Position numbers and translations under genes: made by a program. Shown here piece by piece: positions 1 through 6,854 of a stretch of 64,000 nt of DNA. Positions within the stretch are counted from its first letter, which is position 1; each line of letters begins with the position of its first letter. The DNA comes from Calothrix sp. NIES-2100 (GTDB lineage: Bacteria > Cyanobacteriota > Cyanobacteriia > Cyanobacteriales > Nostocaceae): assembly GCF_002368195.1 (NCBI RefSeq), contig NZ_AP018178.1:915738-979737 (forward strand). Direction: 5' to 3'. Below the pieces are notes generated by a model. That model was not told where the DNA came from. It saw only the letters and a list, made by a program, of their open reading frames with translations, and did not search any database.

Positions 1-749
1 ATATCAACGTCTGCTTGGATTAAGGCTTGGACTTGAGCAGCAGATTTCAAATATTTTGCCAGATAACGGGCTTCTGTGGTTACCTGTTTTAAGGTATCGA
101 CATCAGGGTTAGCCGCAATTTCTTTTTGTAAGTATTTTTGGTGGGGTTCTGGCAGTTTTTCGAGTTCCTTCACCAATGGGGCGATGTAGCGGGGGGGAAG
201 GGTGTTATCTGCGGCTTTGATTTTGACTGGTTCTGGTAGCAAGTCTGACGACATTGCTGTCCATTCGTCGGTGAGTTGGCGGACTTCGCGCCGAGTGATA
301 CGATCGCCTTTTTGGGCTGCTTCACTCACCATCTGTTGGACTTCGGGGGAAGCTTTGGCGGTTTCGACAAAGGCGCGTTTACTAAAATTATTAACTGAGC
401 TGGGGTCAAGTTTGCCTTCTTCTAGGAGTGTATCAGCACTGTTAGCTAGCTGAATCCAGGCGTAAGCTTGACTTTTACTAATTTCTCGTTCTTTGAGCCA
501 TTTGAGAAAACCAGTACCCCGACTATCACCGCCTATTTTCTCGCGATCGCGGATGGCGCGTAAAATTCGCCCCCGCCAGATTTCGGTTTGTAAATCAAAG
601 CGATCGCACACTTGCCATGCTACATCTAGCTGCTGTTGAAAATCCGACTCGAGAATCTGTTCGTCTTCAGGATCGGGCAGTTCAAAGGTTAGATCCGCTG
701 GCTGTTGCAATGCAGCAGCAATGTCGTTGAGCGATTCGTTATATTCCAC
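1..749 (-). CDS. Unrecognised protein, 3' end cut by the window edge
   Basis: An open minus-strand frame of 249 codons runs off the left edge, so the C-terminus is missing. The first usable start is a GTG at 749; upstream the frame stays open only to a stop near 783 without an ATG. The middle reads like a helical DNA-binding or plasmid/phage accessory protein: a stretch KEREISKSQAYAWIQLA resembles a helix-turn-helix, followed by charged helices (KRAFVETAKASPEVQQMVSEA) and a Lys/Glu-rich tail. Codon use and an internal HIP1-like GCGATCGC match the neighbours. I do not recognise the family, and the DNA-binding idea is only an inference from helix pattern. It is transcribed in the same direction as the following gene at 809-1429 and the two could share a promoter. 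Confidence 0.6.
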   Translation of the reverse strand, partial: MEYNESLNDIAAALQQPADLTFELPDPEDEQILESDFQQQLDVAWQVCDRFDLQTEIWRGRILRAIRDREKIGGDSRGTGFLKWLKEREISKSQAYAWIQLANSADTLLEEGKLDPSSVNNFSKRAFVETAKASPEVQQMVSEAAQKGDRITRREVRQLTDEWTAMSSDLLPEPVKIKAADNTLPPRYIAPLVKELEKLPEPHQKYLQKEIAANPDVDTLKQVTTEARYLAKYLKSAAQVQALIQADVD

Positions 750-808
750 GACTGGTTGCCGAGTAGGGTATGCGTCGGCTTATTATGCCACAATCTGTGA
801 CTTTGGTA

Positions 809-1429
809 CTAGTTATGATTGCTGATTTTGTTTAAGCTGACCCCATTAGCTAAAATTCCTAAAATTTTATTAACATCTTTGAGATAATATTCACTTAAGT
901 CAATCTGAATCTCTTGCCCGGATAATTTCAAAAACTGCCAAATACTACCAGTTGTGACAGTTCCATAAATTGCTAATTTCTCATTACCTGAACGTTCATT
1001 AAAAATTTGTGCTGCTAACATCTCTGCTATACATTGTCCTAAACCAGCAGAAATGTTTTCTTTTTTGGCTTCTACAATCACCACTACTGGTGCTGTAATA
1101 ATTAGCCTTTCGGTGGAATCTGTAATAATAAAATCACAAATTCCATTCAATCCCTGTGCCACATCAACGTTAAATTCAACTCCAGAAAATAAATTTATCT
1201 TATCGTTTAATTGTCGCCTTAGCTCTAGTAAAATTGGCGCAATAATCATTTCTGAGCGAGCTTTTTCACTATTACTAGCAGTTGCTATGGGCACATTATA
1301 TTTCAGAATTTCTTTTAACAACTGGCTGCATTCTAAATCAGAGACATTAGCAAAAATATCAGCCGCTTCAATAGTATTTATTTGAAAAGTCTGTTTAACT
1401 TTTTCTAAATTAAAATCGCTGTATGCCAT
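809..1429 (-). CDS. Hypothetical protein, PD-(D/E)XK nuclease-like
   Basis: 206 aa from the ATG at 1429; an upstream in-frame GTG at 1465 would add 12 residues of poor quality. The core has the pattern of a restriction-endonuclease-like fold: a helix with LxExRRQL, then GICDFIITDS (the D of the motif) and VVVIVEAKKEN (the ExK strand), followed by a helix GLGQCIAEMLAAQIFNE. Such proteins are common hypothetical genes in Nostocales and often sit in defence or mobile regions. The catalytic set D...ExK is complete, so activity is plausible, but the substrate is unknown. No partner methylase or toxin lies next to it. The reading of the fold is an inference from the motifs. Confidence 0.7.
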   Translation of the reverse strand: MAYSDFNLEKVKQTFQINTIEAADIFANVSDLECSQLLKEILKYNVPIATASNSEKARSEMIIAPILLELRRQLNDKINLFSGVEFNVDVAQGLNGICDFIITDSTERLIITAPVVVIVEAKKENISAGLGQCIAEMLAAQIFNERSGNEKLAIYGTVTTGSIWQFLKLSGQEIQIDLSEYYLKDVNKILGILANGVSLNKISNHN

Positions 1430-1712
1430 ATTAGTTCTATGAATATGAGCGTAGGCACTGCCCACCTTAAGAATTAATCAGCTTTTCAAGCTGTGGATTT
1501 TGCAATAAGTGCAATAAATTTTGTAGACGTAGGTTGGATTGAGGAACGTAGACGCGGAGCGGCTTCCCGTAGGGTAACCCAACATATATCAAGGCGTTGG
1601 GTCTCATGCTTTCTCTCTATCTACAAATTTTTTTTACTATCAGGCATAACACAGGGAGCATCCCACTTTTTTGAATGTCATTGCGACACCCTTCTATATT
1701 GAAACTTCTCCG
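1430..1712. other. Gene-free stretch upstream of the 809-1429 gene
   Basis: No convincing gene. It holds a dispersed Nostoc-type repeat (around 1545-1605, with GTAGACGCGGAGCGG and a near-inverted GTAGGGTAACCCAAC). A 69-codon frame at 1493-1702 is built mainly from that repeat and is not called. The promoter of the minus-strand gene should lie here, but no clear -10/-35 pair was recognised. Confidence 0.5.
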
Positions 1713-1978
1713 CCGAAATAGCAATTTTAGTGTCCGAAATGGCAATTGTAGTCTCCGAAATGGCAATTGTAGTCTCCGAAATGGCAATTGTAGTGCCCGA
1801 AATGGCAATTGTAGTGCCCGAAATGGCAATTGTAGTGCCTGAAATGGCAATTGTAGTGCCCGAAATGGCAATTGTAGTCTCCGAAATGGCAATTGTAGTG
1901 CCCGAAATGGCAATTGTAGTGCCCGAAATGGCAATTGTAGTGTCCGAAATGGCAATTGTAGTCTCCGAAATGGCAAAT
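1713..1978. repeat. 21-bp tandem array A (about 12.7 units)
   Basis: Units of 21 bp begin at 1713, 1734 and so on with the core CCGAAATGGCAATTGTAGT followed by a variable pair of bases (GT, CT, GC). The first unit is the most diverged; the rest differ at one or two positions. Because 21 is a multiple of three, both strands stay open as heptapeptide repeats (for example EMAIVVS forward and TTIAISG reverse), but there is no start signal, hydrophobic logic or codon bias suggesting a protein. Each unit contains the palindrome CAATTG. Arrays with the same period and length occur at 29480-29736 and 50999-51263. Confidence 0.9.
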
Positions 1979-2415
1979 GCGTAGGCGTAGCCCGCCGCAG
2001 GCATCGCTTAGTTGGTTAACGATCGGTAGCCATCATTCCAGGCGTACACCAGAACACATAAAAAAACTTCTGATTCCCCTTCTCGCTGACTCTGAAGGGT
2101 TAAGGCGTGTTTTCAAACCCAAAAAGCCTTTTGCATTAAGGGAAATATTATCTATGCTGTGCCTGCACTACATATTTGATGATGAAATTTAAAGATTAAG
2201 TAAACTTCCCAAAAACTGCATAAGCTCCAATTCACTAGAGATATAGTAACTCGTAGGTATAAATCAGCAAACTCACTCAGATTTATGAAGCGATCGCTTT
2301 GGATACAACAAAGCATGGGGCATTGGGTCAATAGTCAATAGTCAATAGTCATCCTCATCCCCCTAGTCCCTATTCCCTATTCTTCGACAACTTTTAATCC
2401 TAGAGAAATCATCCC
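1979..2415. other. Gene-free stretch with dispersed repeats
   Basis: Directly after array A comes the common dispersed repeat GCGTAGGCGTAGCCCGCCGC followed by AGGCATCGCT. Around 2328-2353 there is a heptamer repeat (GTCAATA units). A 71-codon frame at 1977-2192 has no recognisable features and is not called. The promoter for the protease gene at 2416 should be near the right end; none was clearly seen. Confidence 0.5.
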
Positions 2416-3375
2416 ATGAGTACAAAATCAATTTACAAGCAATCTTTCGCTCTTTTCGTCACTGGAGTTTTGAGTGCGATCGCTTTCAGTGGTTCGGTAT
2501 CCGTGCAAGCACAAACAGAATCACAACCCAGTTCTCCTCCTAAATTCACTAAATTCCAACCAGGTGAATCAAAAATCCCAGGTAAAGGTAGCCCCTTTAA
2601 ACCTTCTGGACTCAGACAATCTGAAAAACCAACTGGCGGTAGGCGAGGGATTCCTGATGGTATAGACGATCGCGTCCCCATGCTTAGCCACGATTACCCT
2701 TGGTCAACTATTGGCCGGGTACAAGGAACAACAACCGATGCTCAAAGCTATCACTGCACCGGCACTTTAATTGCTGATGATATAGTTTTAACAAATGCCC
2801 ACTGTGTGATTGACCCGGAAACTCATCAACTCAGTCAAAAAATTCAATTTCTACCCAATGTCATTAATGGTGCTGTTAGCAATAGAAGAGATATAGCCAC
2901 AGTAGAGCAAGTAATTTATGGTACAAACTTTACTGGTGATAACCTCAGCAATCAAACTAACGACTGGGCAATTATGAAAATTGATAAACCCCTCGGTCGC
3001 AAGTATGGTTATTTAGGCTGGAAGTCTATACCACCTGCTGCACTAATTAATAATAAGAAACAATACTTTTTTGTCGGCTACTCTGGTGACTTTCCCAATC
3101 CTAATAAAAAAGGCTATGAGTATTTGAGCGCTGGGCCAGGATGGACGGCAGGATTTCAGGCTGGATGTAGTATTGTCAAAGAGGAAGAAGGCATTCTACT
3201 TCATGATTGTGACACGGCAGGCGGTTCTTCTGGCGGTCCACTCATCGGCGTGATTGATGGACAACCATATATTGTGGCTCTTAACAATGCGGAAATTAAA
3301 AATCGGAGAACCAATCAAGATATCATCAACCTAGCTGTCAACATCTCCTTCTTAGATAAATTGGCTGGTAATTAG
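2416..3375 (+). CDS. Secreted trypsin-like (V8/Glu-C type) serine protease
   Basis: 319 aa. A signal peptide covers about residues 1-32 (Lys-containing start, hydrophobic FALFVTGVLSAIAF, cleavage near VQA-Q), then a proline-rich linker to about residue 85. The chymotrypsin-fold protease domain follows, with a full catalytic triad visible: His129 in VLTNAHCV, Asp183 in NDWAIMKID and Ser272 in GGSSGGPL. Two cysteine pairs (C114/C130, C251/C265) could form disulfides, as expected for an exported enzyme. The length and the short GxSGGPL motif fit the V8-like glutamyl endopeptidase group rather than HtrA, since no PDZ domain is present. It stands alone; the next gene is also exported. The substrate cannot be told from sequence. 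Confidence 0.87.
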   Translation: MSTKSIYKQSFALFVTGVLSAIAFSGSVSVQAQTESQPSSPPKFTKFQPGESKIPGKGSPFKPSGLRQSEKPTGGRRGIPDGIDDRVPMLSHDYPWSTIGRVQGTTTDAQSYHCTGTLIADDIVLTNAHCVIDPETHQLSQKIQFLPNVINGAVSNRRDIATVEQVIYGTNFTGDNLSNQTNDWAIMKIDKPLGRKYGYLGWKSIPPAALINNKKQYFFVGYSGDFPNPNKKGYEYLSAGPGWTAGFQAGCSIVKEEEGILLHDCDTAGGSSGGPLIGVIDGQPYIVALNNAEIKNRRTNQDIINLAVNISFLDKLAGN

Positions 3376-3460
3376 GGATTGTTGATTGTTGACTGTTGAC
3401 TGTTGACAGTTAACAGTCAACGAATTTTGCTATTATCATCCTCCAGAGGGAATTTGGTGC

Positions 3461-4033
3461 ATGGGAATGCAGAAGCTACAGAAACTAGCACTGATTTGGT
3501 TGTGTGCAGGAATCATTATTTTAGGTTTGATGGGATGCGATCGCCTGCCGTTTTTAGCTCCTTCTGGAGATGTGGTTGAGCGTGTCAGTGATGGTGATAC
3601 GCTAGCCGTGAAGGACTCTAAAGGTAACAAATTCAGCGTCCGCTTTGCCTGCATGGATGCACCAGAAGTACCACACACCAATAAAGAAAAGCAAAGTCAA
3701 CGCCCTAGCGATCGCAATCAATTTAATTGGGGTACTAAAGCACAGGAACGGGTGCAGGAGTTGGTTAAGCAGGGAGGCGATCGCGTGACTTTAACTATTA
3801 CCGATAGCGATCGCTATGGCAGAAAAGTTGCAGAAGTTCGCTTAAAAAATGGCACTTTTGTGCAACAAGTTTTACTCAGGGAAGGACTTGCCAAGGTGTA
3901 TCGTCCTTATTTAAATAAGTGTCCTAGTAAAGAGTTAGTGCAACAAGCCGAAGCCGAAGCGCAGCAACAAAAGCGGGGGATTTGGGGCGATACTAAGTTT
4001 GTCAATCCTTGGGAGTATCGGAGTTTCAAGTAA
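3461..4033 (+). CDS. Thermonuclease-family lipoprotein (SNase-like)
   Basis: 190 aa. The N-terminus is a lipoprotein signal: LIWLCAGIIILGLMGC with a lipobox LMGC near residue 25, so the mature protein should be attached to a membrane on the outer face. The rest is a staphylococcal-nuclease fold: VVERVSDGDTLAVKD, RFACMDAPE (the Asp/Arg region of the active site), then DRYGRKVAEVRL and a final GIWGDTKFVNPWEYR helix, all standard for Ca2+-dependent SNase homologues that cut DNA and RNA. An alternative ATG lies two codons in. A related lipoprotein nuclease is encoded at 9006-9527, so this organism exports at least two. Stop is followed by HIP1-rich DNA and a miniature element. Confidence 0.87.
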   Translation: MGMQKLQKLALIWLCAGIIILGLMGCDRLPFLAPSGDVVERVSDGDTLAVKDSKGNKFSVRFACMDAPEVPHTNKEKQSQRPSDRNQFNWGTKAQERVQELVKQGGDRVTLTITDSDRYGRKVAEVRLKNGTFVQQVLLREGLAKVYRPYLNKCPSKELVQQAEAEAQQQKRGIWGDTKFVNPWEYRSFK

Positions 4034-4383
4034 TACAAGGCGATCGCATTTTCATGTAGCGTCAAAGTGCGATCGTATTTTACAGAATTATGCCATAACC
4101 ATAGATCATCGTAGGGAACATTGCTCATAGGTGTCAAATTGAGCTTCTAACGCTTATTCCACAGGCATTTTACCCCACCCCTTAATCCCCTCCCCGCAAG
4201 CGGGGAGGGGAGGTTTTGCGTCAGCAAAGCCGGGGTGGGGTAACGCGGATCGTGATGGTACGTGAGTAAATTCAAAATTACCTCTTCATAAGGGTTTCAC
4301 GTTAAATTGACACCAATGAGCAATGTTCCCTACCCCGTGCGTGGAGTCAACAGCGATCGCTTTCAATAACACCAGTTTTTCTC
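4034..4383. other. Gene-free stretch containing a miniature element
   Basis: Between the nuclease gene and the transposase remnant there is no gene. Most of the stretch is the 190-bp element described at 4128-4317, inserted in the middle of a palindrome whose arms read GGGAACATTGCTCA (left, 4114-4127) and TGAGCAATGTTCCC (right). Confidence 0.6.
4128..4317. mobile_element. Miniature element family 1, copy A (about 190 bp)
   Basis: Non-coding element with terminal inverted repeats of the form (A)TTGGTGTCAA: left end AGGTGTCAAATTGAGC, right end GTTAAATTGACACCAAT. The interior contains the GC-rich inverted motif CCCCTCCCCGCAAGCGGGGA and the block TTTTGCGTCAGCAAAGC. It is a reversed copy of the elements at 13125-13315 and 62837-63028, with the same internal order and nearly the same length. 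No open frame. Insertion at the centre of a palindrome is seen here and in copy B. Confidence 0.75.
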
Positions 4384-4563
4384 ATGTCTCGCCCACAACG
4401 TAACTTTCAACCAGGCTTTTGTTATCACATTACAACCCGTTGTAATAATCGGGAATTTCGCCTGACGCGGTTAGAATGTCGTGAAGTCTTTCTTTATGCC
4501 ATCAAGAAGGCTCAAGAAAAATATGGGTTTAAGTTGTATGCTTTGTGCATTATGAGTAATCAC
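4384..4563 (+). pseudogene. REP-associated (RAYT, Y1/HUH) transposase, N-terminal fragment
   Basis: The first 60 codons match the start of a REP-associated tyrosine transposase: QRNFQPGFCYHITTRCNNREF, then a helix and KLYALCIMSNH. The reading frame is intact up to the first histidine of the HUH metal-binding motif (expected NHVH), where the inverted-repeat cassette begins at 4564; the frame then runs into repeat sequence and stops at 4632. The C-terminal part of the same family reappears at 5148. The central portion with the second histidine and the catalytic tyrosine is absent, so the enzyme is dead. Confidence 0.85.
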
Positions 4564-4613
4564 AGCCCCTTCGGGGAAGTCAAAAGTCAAAAGTCAAAAG
4601 TCAAAAATAATAC

Positions 4614-4705
4614 AGGACTTACGCACAGGTAACGGAAAAACGAACCGCGAAGCACGCAAAGGACACGATGGAATAAGAGTTTCAGAGAGTTTTTGCGTAA
4701 GTCCT
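4614..4705. mobile_element. 92-bp miniature inverted-repeat element with 7-bp target duplication
   Basis: Terminal inverted repeats are 12 bp and perfect: AGGACTTACGCA at 4614 and TGCGTAAGTCCT ending at 4705. The flanks ATAATAC (4607-4613) and ATAATAC (4706-4712) are an exact 7-bp direct repeat, the mark of a transposition event. The interior contains the frequent Nostoc string ACGAACCGCGAAGCACGCAA. It is non-autonomous. It ends 31 bp before the ATG of the IVP-like gene, so it may supply part of that gene's promoter region. Confidence 0.85.
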
Positions 4706-4736
4706 ATAATACTTGAGTTTTGATATACTTGTTAGT

Positions 4737-5102
4737 ATGAGTAATTATATCCCCATTCCTGATAGGGCATTTGAATTTGCTGTTAGGATAACAATGCTTT
4801 GTTCTTATTTAGATAAACAACCAGGAACACCAAGATTATTAGCTGCTCAGTTATTCAGAGCAGGTACATCAATTGGCGCAAATATTGAAGAGTCTCAGTC
4901 TGCTGAAAGTGATAGGGATTTTATCAGCAAGCAATCGATAGCCTTAAAAGAAGCAAAAGAAACAAGATATTGGTTGCGGCTGTTAATTAAATCAGAAATG
5001 ATGACTGAGGCACAAGTAAAAAACCTTTTAGATGAGTGTGAACAGTTAATTAAAATTATTGCTAAATCAATCGTAACGACTAAAGGAAAGCTAGAAAAAT
5101 AA
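4737..5102 (+). CDS. Four-helix-bundle protein, 23S rRNA intervening-sequence (IVP) family
   Basis: 121 aa from the ATG at 4737 (a TTG at 4713 would add eight residues). The family signature is clear: PDRAFEFAVRITMLCSYL, then RLLAAQLFRAGTSIGANIEESQSA, then SKQSIALKEAKETRYWLRLLI and a last helix with LLDECEQLIKII. These small proteins fold as four-helix bundles, pentamerise in known structures, and were first seen encoded in 23S rRNA intervening sequences; relatives (Avd) assist diversity-generating reverse transcriptases. Their usual role is unknown. Here the gene is the only cargo of an inverted-repeat-bounded cassette, and its stop codon is two bases from the right repeat. No reverse transcriptase is near. 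Confidence 0.85.
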   Translation: MSNYIPIPDRAFEFAVRITMLCSYLDKQPGTPRLLAAQLFRAGTSIGANIEESQSAESDRDFISKQSIALKEAKETRYWLRLLIKSEMMTEAQVKNLLDECEQLIKIIAKSIVTTKGKLEK

Positions 5103-5147
5103 ACTTTTGACTTTTGACTTTTGACTTTTGACTTCCCCGAAGGGGCT

Positions 5148-5464
5148 GGCATCCTGCGTTTTTACTATTGGGGAGGACGTTGGAAGAGTGTGCGGCTAAA
5201 TATCGCAAGTTTTGCAAGAACTATCGCCCAAAGCCAAAGCCTGAAAAAAAGAATCATTGGGGGAGTCGTTTTTTGCCATCAATGAAGAAGGATGGTAAGT
5301 CGAAGAAGTCACCGGGACAAATGAGTTTACCTTGGGACAAGCAAAGAGTAACAGAGAGTACTGAGGTGCATGAGGTAGCAGAAAAATTTATTCAGGCGAA
5401 CTGTTATTGTGCCAGGTATTGGAAATCTGAAATGCTGATTCTACCGTACTTTAGGAGCTTGTAA
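5148..5464 (+). pseudogene. RAYT transposase, C-terminal fragment
   Basis: Directly after the cassette's right inverted repeat the frame reads WHPAFLLLGRTLEECAAKYR, then FCKNYRPKPKPEKKNHWGS and FLPSMKKD, ending in SLPWD and KFIQANCY. This is the tail of the same transposase family as the 4384-4563 fragment, in the same orientation. There is no start codon of its own apart from a TTG at 5168. Family similarity fades after FIQANCY at about 5405; the last 20 codons read into the antisense of the caspase-GUN4 gene, which indicates where the transposase joins that gene. Confidence 0.8.
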
Positions 5465-6846
5465 AAAATCTTGAAGCCAAAGTGTCCATTGCTATATTTT
5501 ACCCATAAGCGGTCAATCGTGCGGAGGTCGGGACAAGGGAAGTTTAATAATTCTTCAGACTCAAAGTAATCACCTTCATTCTTACCTAAAGCCTGAATCA
5601 TCACTCGATATGTTTCCATATCAGCGTCTTTCCAGTTCCCTGCTGCTAGCAAGTCGCGCAGTTTGCTATAGTCTACGCCTTTCTCTGAACTGAGGTCATC
5701 TTCCTTTGCAAGTGGTTTAGGGCTAGTGTTATTTACAACATCTTGCTCCCCTCCTCGCTTGCGGGGAGGGGTTGGGGGTGGGGTAACTCGCGCCTCAATT
5801 TCCGCAATATCCTCATCTCTTAGTTGCAAAAGTTGCTGAAACCGCTTCAATTCTTCCCGTGTACACTGACTCAGAGTCCCTTCATCCTCAACCGCCTCAA
5901 TTAGCGCTTCTTCGTAGTTCTTGAGATTTGCTTGATACTTGCGGTAAGGTTCCAAAACTTCGTTTTGAATTTGGGCTGCTATTTCATCTGACAAACTCAA
6001 TTCACTTTGCCGATGTTTAAGAATGCGACGACCTATAACCGTAACCTTACCATTTCTTACATATAGCGCTACTTCCTTACGGTACTGCAATTGCGGATCG
6101 CCTACAGGAGCTTTCGCTAACTTAATTTTAAAGCCTTCTCTTACAGCATAAATTTCTGGCTTCATTGCCGGGGCTGCTTCCTGCACTTTTTTACGGGCAT
6201 ATTCATGCAGTTCATCTACAGAAATCATGCCATCATTATCAGTGTCAGCCGCGCCTTTCTCAATTCCTTCGACAATGTAGCGGGTGTAAACTGATAAGTC
6301 TGCCCCTTCTTGTTCAAAAGAATACTGGGTAGACGTAGAAGAAGTTAATACAACTCGTCCTTCTCCTCCCAGTTGATTCTTGATATCTACGCTGTTATCA
6401 TCTTTTGCCCTCATTCCTTCAGCAAAAGCACCGCTAAAGCAACAGTCAAGAATAATTACCTGTCGCCGAGAACGGCTATTTTCCATCATCCCATGTATCA
6501 GGCTGGCAGCAGTGGCGGTAGTTTTCTTGAGTTCGCCTTTCTGGTTCTTAGAGGTTTGGCTAGTTGCTAAATATAATCTACCAGCTTCATCTTTAATCCC
6601 GTGTCCGGAGAAATACAGCAATACTAAGTCATCTTTTTGACGATTATCAAACAAAGTTTCAATTGCTTCTTCCATTACCTGACGTTGGGGATTTTCCAGG
6701 ACTCTAATATCAGCATCGGCAAAATCACCCATTCCTGAATGCTTTAAGACTCGCTGCATTGCTTTGACATCTTGTACAGCCCCAGGTAAAGCATTTAATC
6801 CTGGTTGATATTCACTAATCCCGATCAGCAATGCTAGCTTTGCCAT
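5404..6846 (-). CDS. Caspase-like (C14) protease with EF-hand-like loop and truncated GUN4 domain
   Basis: 480 aa, starting at ATG 6846. Residues 1-245 are a caspase/metacaspase domain with the dyad His82 (LLYFSGHG) and Cys135/136 (IILDCCFSGA). Residues 201-212 read DTDNDGMISVDE, a canonical EF-hand calcium loop inside the protease domain. A helical linker follows with a repeat-derived insert (TPPPTPPRKRGG near residue 360). From about residue 395 a GUN4 (tetrapyrrole-binding) domain begins: KLRDLLAAGNWKDAD, then LRTIDRLWVKYSNGHFGFK, where it breaks off; the last 25 residues are unrelated. The intact relative at 46107-47603 shows the roughly 60 missing residues. The gene follows the EACC1 gene by 8 bp, so the two form an operon. 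Loss of the end coincides with the transposase remnant. Confidence 0.87.
   Translation of the reverse strand: MAKLALLIGISEYQPGLNALPGAVQDVKAMQRVLKHSGMGDFADADIRVLENPQRQVMEEAIETLFDNRQKDDLVLLYFSGHGIKDEAGRLYLATSQTSKNQKGELKKTTATAASLIHGMMENSRSRRQVIILDCCFSGAFAEGMRAKDDNSVDIKNQLGGEGRVVLTSSTSTQYSFEQEGADLSVYTRYIVEGIEKGAADTDNDGMISVDELHEYARKKVQEAAPAMKPEIYAVREGFKIKLAKAPVGDPQLQYRKEVALYVRNGKVTVIGRRILKHRQSELSLSDEIAAQIQNEVLEPYRKYQANLKNYEEALIEAVEDEGTLSQCTREELKRFQQLLQLRDEDIAEIEARVTPPPTPPRKRGGEQDVVNNTSPKPLAKEDDLSSEKGVDYSKLRDLLAAGNWKDADMETYRVMIQALGKNEGDYFESEELLNFPCPDLRTIDRLWVKYSNGHFGFKIFYKLLKYGRISISDFQYLAQ
5742..5790. repeat. Dispersed GC-rich repeat inside the caspase coding sequence
   Basis: The same motif that fills intergenic elements elsewhere in the window (CCCCTCCTCGCTTGCGGGGA followed by a G/T-rich run) lies in frame in the linker of the caspase-GUN4 gene, where it encodes VTPPPTPPRKRGG. 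Related copies are at 4185-4215, 13230-13265, 50690-50740, 57130-57170 and 62935-62980, all outside genes. Confidence 0.8.
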
Positions 6847-6854
6847 GTATCTAT

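Larger units (their letters stand above)
4564..5147. mobile_element. 584-bp cassette with 43-bp perfect inverted ends carrying an IVP-like gene
   Basis: Left end 4564-4606 and right end 5105-5147 are exact reverse complements over 43 bp; each reads AGCCCCTTCGGGGAAG from the outside, followed by about four TCAAAAG heptamers. Inside are a 92-bp miniature element (4614-4705) and a complete four-helix-bundle gene (4737-5102). The outer flanks are the two halves of a RAYT transposase gene, split at the HUH motif, which shows the segment replaced the middle of that gene. No target-site duplication was found, so insertion by recombination between repeats is as likely as transposition. No enzyme for mobility is encoded. 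Confidence 0.7.

Noticed and set aside
1617..2004. Open frames of 84-119 codons on both strands over 1617-2004
   Set aside because: They are translations of the 21-bp array; the reading is open only because the period is a multiple of three.
4737..5102. Diversity-generating retroelement with Avd
   Set aside because: The protein resembles Avd only at family level; no reverse transcriptase, template repeat or variable target gene is near.
5404..5490. Frameshift as the cause of GUN4 loss
   Set aside because: The other two frames after GHFGFK do not resemble the rest of GUN4, so a simple frameshift is not the explanation.
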